Source: an uncultured Lachnospiraceae bacterium (GTDB taxonomy: Bacteria > Bacillota > Clostridia > Lachnospirales > Lachnospiraceae). Taken from it: DNA of 7,772 bases. Below are positions 6,588-7,772 of this stretch, one piece after another. The stretch is from positions 1 through 7,772 of the forward strand of contig CABUZU010000094.1 of NCBI GenBank assembly GCA_902496125.1. Direction: 5' to 3'. A program made the position numbers and the translations under genes. The number at the start of each line of letters is the position of its first letter. Within the stretch, counting starts at the first letter, position 1. Below the pieces are notes generated by a model. It was not told the origin of the DNA, made no database searches, and saw only the letters and a program-made list of their open reading frames with translations.

Positions 6588-7229
6588 CTATACGTCTTCT
6601 TCTCCTAATAATAAACGAGTAATCATATTCGCTTCATGTTCGGCACAAAGAGCAGCACGGGGAGCCATAAGCCCTTTTCCATAGCTGCTAACTGTTTTTT
6701 CATCTCCACATAGATAAAAATTTTTAGTAACTCGACGAGTACGGATAAGATTGCTACTCTCATAACCCGCCAGTCCAGAACCAGCAACTAATTTTTTGTT
6801 TGGAAAATGCTCTAAAATTCCATTTACTAAAGTCGCTTTCGCTTCTGGAACATCAAAAGCTTCACAGATAATATCATCATCAGCAAAAAGAGATTTGATA
6901 TTGTCATCTGTTACTTTTACACAGTCAGTTCGAATATCTAAATAAGGATTAATACGAATCAGTTCACTGTATAAAGCCTGCGTCTTTTTCATTCCAATAT
7001 GTTCTAGAAAATATTGTTGACGATTTAAATTGGTAATATCTACCACATCAAAATCAATTAAATGCAGATGACCGACTCCGATACGGGTTAGGGCAAAGGC
7101 AACATTTGAGCCAAGGCCACCAAGACCTGCAATGGCTACACGTCCTTTTGATAATTTCTCCTGTGTTTCAGGAGAGTGCCTTTCGCATAGAGCAGCATAC
7201 AATTCTTCCTTTGTAAATTTACAAGACAA
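6588..7229 (-). CDS. thiF: ThiS adenylyltransferase, short family-2 type
   Basis: A 213-residue E1-like protein that adenylates the C-terminal glycine of ThiS before sulfur transfer. Numbered from the longer frame beginning at 7247, it shows the nucleotide-binding GLGGLGSN (41-48), LIDFDVVDITNLNRQQY with D65, D67 and R76, KKTQ (87-90), and the Asp region EAFDVPEAK with D132. Only C180 and C201 remain in the C-terminal half, and the paired CxxC zinc ligands of the longer E. coli ThiF/MoeB type are absent, as in the short clostridial ThiF family. I choose the TTG at 7229 because GGAGG, formed by the last Gly codons of thiS, lies 8 nt upstream; the protein then begins (M)SCKFTKEELYAAL. The longer frame uses TTG at 7247 and has no ribosome binding site. 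Only one base separates the thiS stop and this TTG. Confidence 0.92.
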   Translation of the reverse strand: MSCKFTKEELYAALCERHSPETQEKLSKGRVAIAGLGGLGSNVAFALTRIGVGHLHLIDFDVVDITNLNRQQYFLEHIGMKKTQALYSELIRINPYLDIRTDCVKVTDDNIKSLFADDDIICEAFDVPEAKATLVNGILEHFPNKKLVAGSGLAGYESSNLIRTRRVTKNFYLCGDEKTVSSYGKGLMAPRAALCAEHEANMITRLLLGEEDV

Positions 7230-7230
7230 A

Positions 7231-7425
7231 TCAACCACCTCCAACAAAAGTTACAATTTCCAGCGTATCTGCTTCGGTTAATATCGTTGTTTGATACTTT
7301 GATTTTGGTAAAATCTCTTGATTTAGTTCAATTGCAACACGTTTTGGGTTATAATTTTTTTGTTCTAGGTATTCACTTACCGAGAGCGGTTTTTCGAGTG
7401 AAACAAGGTTTCCATTAACTGTCAT
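7231..7425 (-). CDS. thiS: ThiS sulfur carrier protein
   Basis: A 64-residue ubiquitin-like (beta-grasp) carrier, normal length, starting MTVNGN and ending VTFVGGG. The terminal Gly-Gly is adenylated by ThiF and turned into a thiocarboxylate that delivers sulfur to ThiG. The middle contains the typical VAIELNQEILPKSKY stretch. The start at 7425 has AGGGAGG (7438-7432) with a 6-nt spacer. The frame is open 28 codons further upstream to an ATG at 7509, but that region is the structured leader and does not resemble a ThiS N-terminus. First gene of the operon thiS-thiF-thiG-thiH-tenI, driven by the promoter at 7555-7583. Confidence 0.96.
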   Translation of the reverse strand: MTVNGNLVSLEKPLSVSEYLEQKNYNPKRVAIELNQEILPKSKYQTTILTEADTLEIVTFVGGG

Positions 7426-7465
7426 AGTGTTCCTCCCTTTGGAATTTATTTGGGTATAAAAGAAA

Positions 7466-7517
7466 AAGAGTCCACAAAGAAATGTACCCGTGGTGGTGCA
7501 CCCCTTCATGAACTCTT
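7466..7517 (-). promoter_or_regulatory. Structured leader of the thi operon (hairpin with T-rich tail)
   Basis: On the minus strand AAGAGTTC (7517-7510) pairs with GGACTCTT (7473-7466). Pairing continues inward through ATGAAGGGG against TTTCTTTGT, giving about 19 near-continuous pairs (many G·U) up to 7499/7484. A short inner ACC/GGT pairing follows a C·A mismatch, and the loop is rich in ACC triplets. TTTCTTTT follows directly, so the hairpin resembles an intrinsic terminator or attenuator. GGGGTGC recalls the TPP riboswitch, but CTGAGA and the rest of the aptamer are absent. A candidate structured RNA named after thiS has, to my recollection, been proposed from comparative genomics; I cannot check identity. 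The ligand or signal is unknown. Confidence 0.65.
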
Positions 7518-7528
7518 GTTCAATCTAA

Positions 7529-7550
7529 AAAATAAAATATATTTTATTTT
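7529..7550. repeat. AT-only perfect palindrome at the thi transcription start
   Basis: A 22-bp perfect palindrome made only of A and T, centred between 7539 and 7540, with core AATAAAATATATTTTATT. It begins 4 nt downstream of the -10 and covers the expected start site. It could be an operator, or chance in AT-rich DNA. Confidence 0.45.
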
Positions 7551-7554
7551 ATCA

Positions 7555-7583
7555 AGTATATAATAGGATAGCAAAAAAGTCAA
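7555..7583 (-). promoter_or_regulatory. SigA-type promoter of the thi operon
   Basis: On the minus strand TTGACT (7583-7578) is followed after exactly 17 nt by TATACT (7560-7555), each 5 of 6 to consensus. The start is expected near 7548, giving a leader of about 120 nt before thiS. The -35 lies just after the stop codon of the upstream dehydrogenase, and no terminator is seen between them, so read-through from that gene is also possible. Confidence 0.85.
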
Positions 7584-7586
7584 GAA

Positions 7587-7772
7587 TTATTTGCCTAATT
7601 TTTCACAAATATGTCTAGCAACATAGACACCGCTTGCAGAAGCATGGGAGAGGGAATGGGTGACCCCACTTCCATCGCCAATAATATATAATCCTTCATA
7701 TTTGCATTCAAGATTATTGTTTAATTCGACTTCCATATTGTAGAATTTAACTTCTACACCATACAATAAGGT
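7587..7772 (-). CDS. FAD-dependent dehydrogenase, C-terminal part
   Basis: The last 61 residues of a minus-strand gene whose start lies beyond the right edge. The end reads TLLYGVEVKFYNMEV… followed by GLYIIGDGSGVTHSLSHASA and SGVYVARHICEKLGK. The GLYIIGDGSG stretch is the second FAD-contacting motif of flavoprotein oxidoreductases, and SLSHASASGV next to it fits the uncharacterised FAD-dependent dehydrogenase group (COG2509-like, from memory). The substrate is unknown. It runs in the same direction as the thi operon, 161 nt before the thiS start codon, but the consensus promoter in the gap argues that the two are separate transcription units. Confidence 0.8.
   Translation of the reverse strand, partial: TLLYGVEVKFYNMEVELNNNLECKYEGLYIIGDGSGVTHSLSHASASGVYVARHICEKLGK

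Noticed and set aside
7231..7509. 92-residue ThiS starting at 7509
   Set aside because: ThiS proteins are about 65 residues. The start at 7425 has a strong ribosome binding site, and the extra 28 codons overlap a hairpin.
7466..7517. TPP riboswitch before thiS
   Set aside because: GGGGTGC resembles the 5' part of the aptamer, but there is no CTGAGA, no ACCC…GAACCTGA stretch and no matching 3' half within the leader.
1..7772. Mobile elements, CRISPR arrays, tRNA or rRNA genes
   Set aside because: No transposase, integrase, regular spaced repeats, tRNA-like cloverleaf or rRNA stretch was seen. Gene packing is tight and looks like ordinary core chromosome.

Overview
The window reads as chromosomal DNA of a low-GC anaerobic Firmicute, most likely a Lachnospiraceae-type Clostridium (inference). 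The reasons are AT-rich codon use, strong AGGAGG-type ribosome binding sites, two TTG starts, an HD-GYP response regulator of a style I associate with Lachnospiraceae ("RPFD" receiver end, PAS-like tail), and a thiazole operon that uses ThiH, the radical-SAM enzyme of anaerobes, instead of ThiO. I see no insertion sequence, prophage gene, CRISPR array, tRNA or rRNA.

Layout. (1) 1-880, plus strand: the 3' part of a pxpA/ycsF-family 5-oxoprolinase subunit, overlapped by one base by an unrecognised 73-residue charged, helical protein. (2) 883-920: a perfect 16-bp hairpin serving as a two-way terminator. (3) 898-2250, minus strand: a MATE-family efflux pump. (4) 2251-2505: a divergent intergenic region with a promoter on each strand. 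A 9-bp inverted repeat places one arm in each promoter. An eight-G run lies in the ribosome binding region of the plus-strand gene. (5) 2506-3993, plus strand: a receiver/HD-GYP/PAS-like response regulator predicted to hydrolyse cyclic-di-GMP. (6) 3977-4005: a second hairpin terminator between convergent genes. (7) 4011-7425, minus strand: the operon thiS-thiF-thiG-thiH-tenI, with its own consensus promoter and a structured leader. (8) 7587-7772, minus strand: the C-terminus of an FAD-dependent dehydrogenase.

The thi operon is a nearly self-contained pathway for the thiazole half of thiamin. ThiF adenylates the Gly-Gly tail of ThiS so that it can be loaded with sulfur. ThiH makes dehydroglycine from tyrosine. 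ThiG condenses these with deoxyxylulose phosphate. The last gene has the motifs of the thiazole tautomerase TenI rather than of the ThiE synthase it would usually be labelled as. No pyrimidine-branch gene (thiC, thiD) or clear thiE is present here.

The most interesting element is the thiS leader (about 7426-7548). It is not a recognisable TPP riboswitch. It folds into a long, wobble-rich hairpin followed by a T-rich tract, contains an ATG in frame with thiS, and its 3' arm could instead pair with the thiS ribosome binding site. This looks like a regulatory RNA or attenuator, and its ligand or signal is unknown to me.
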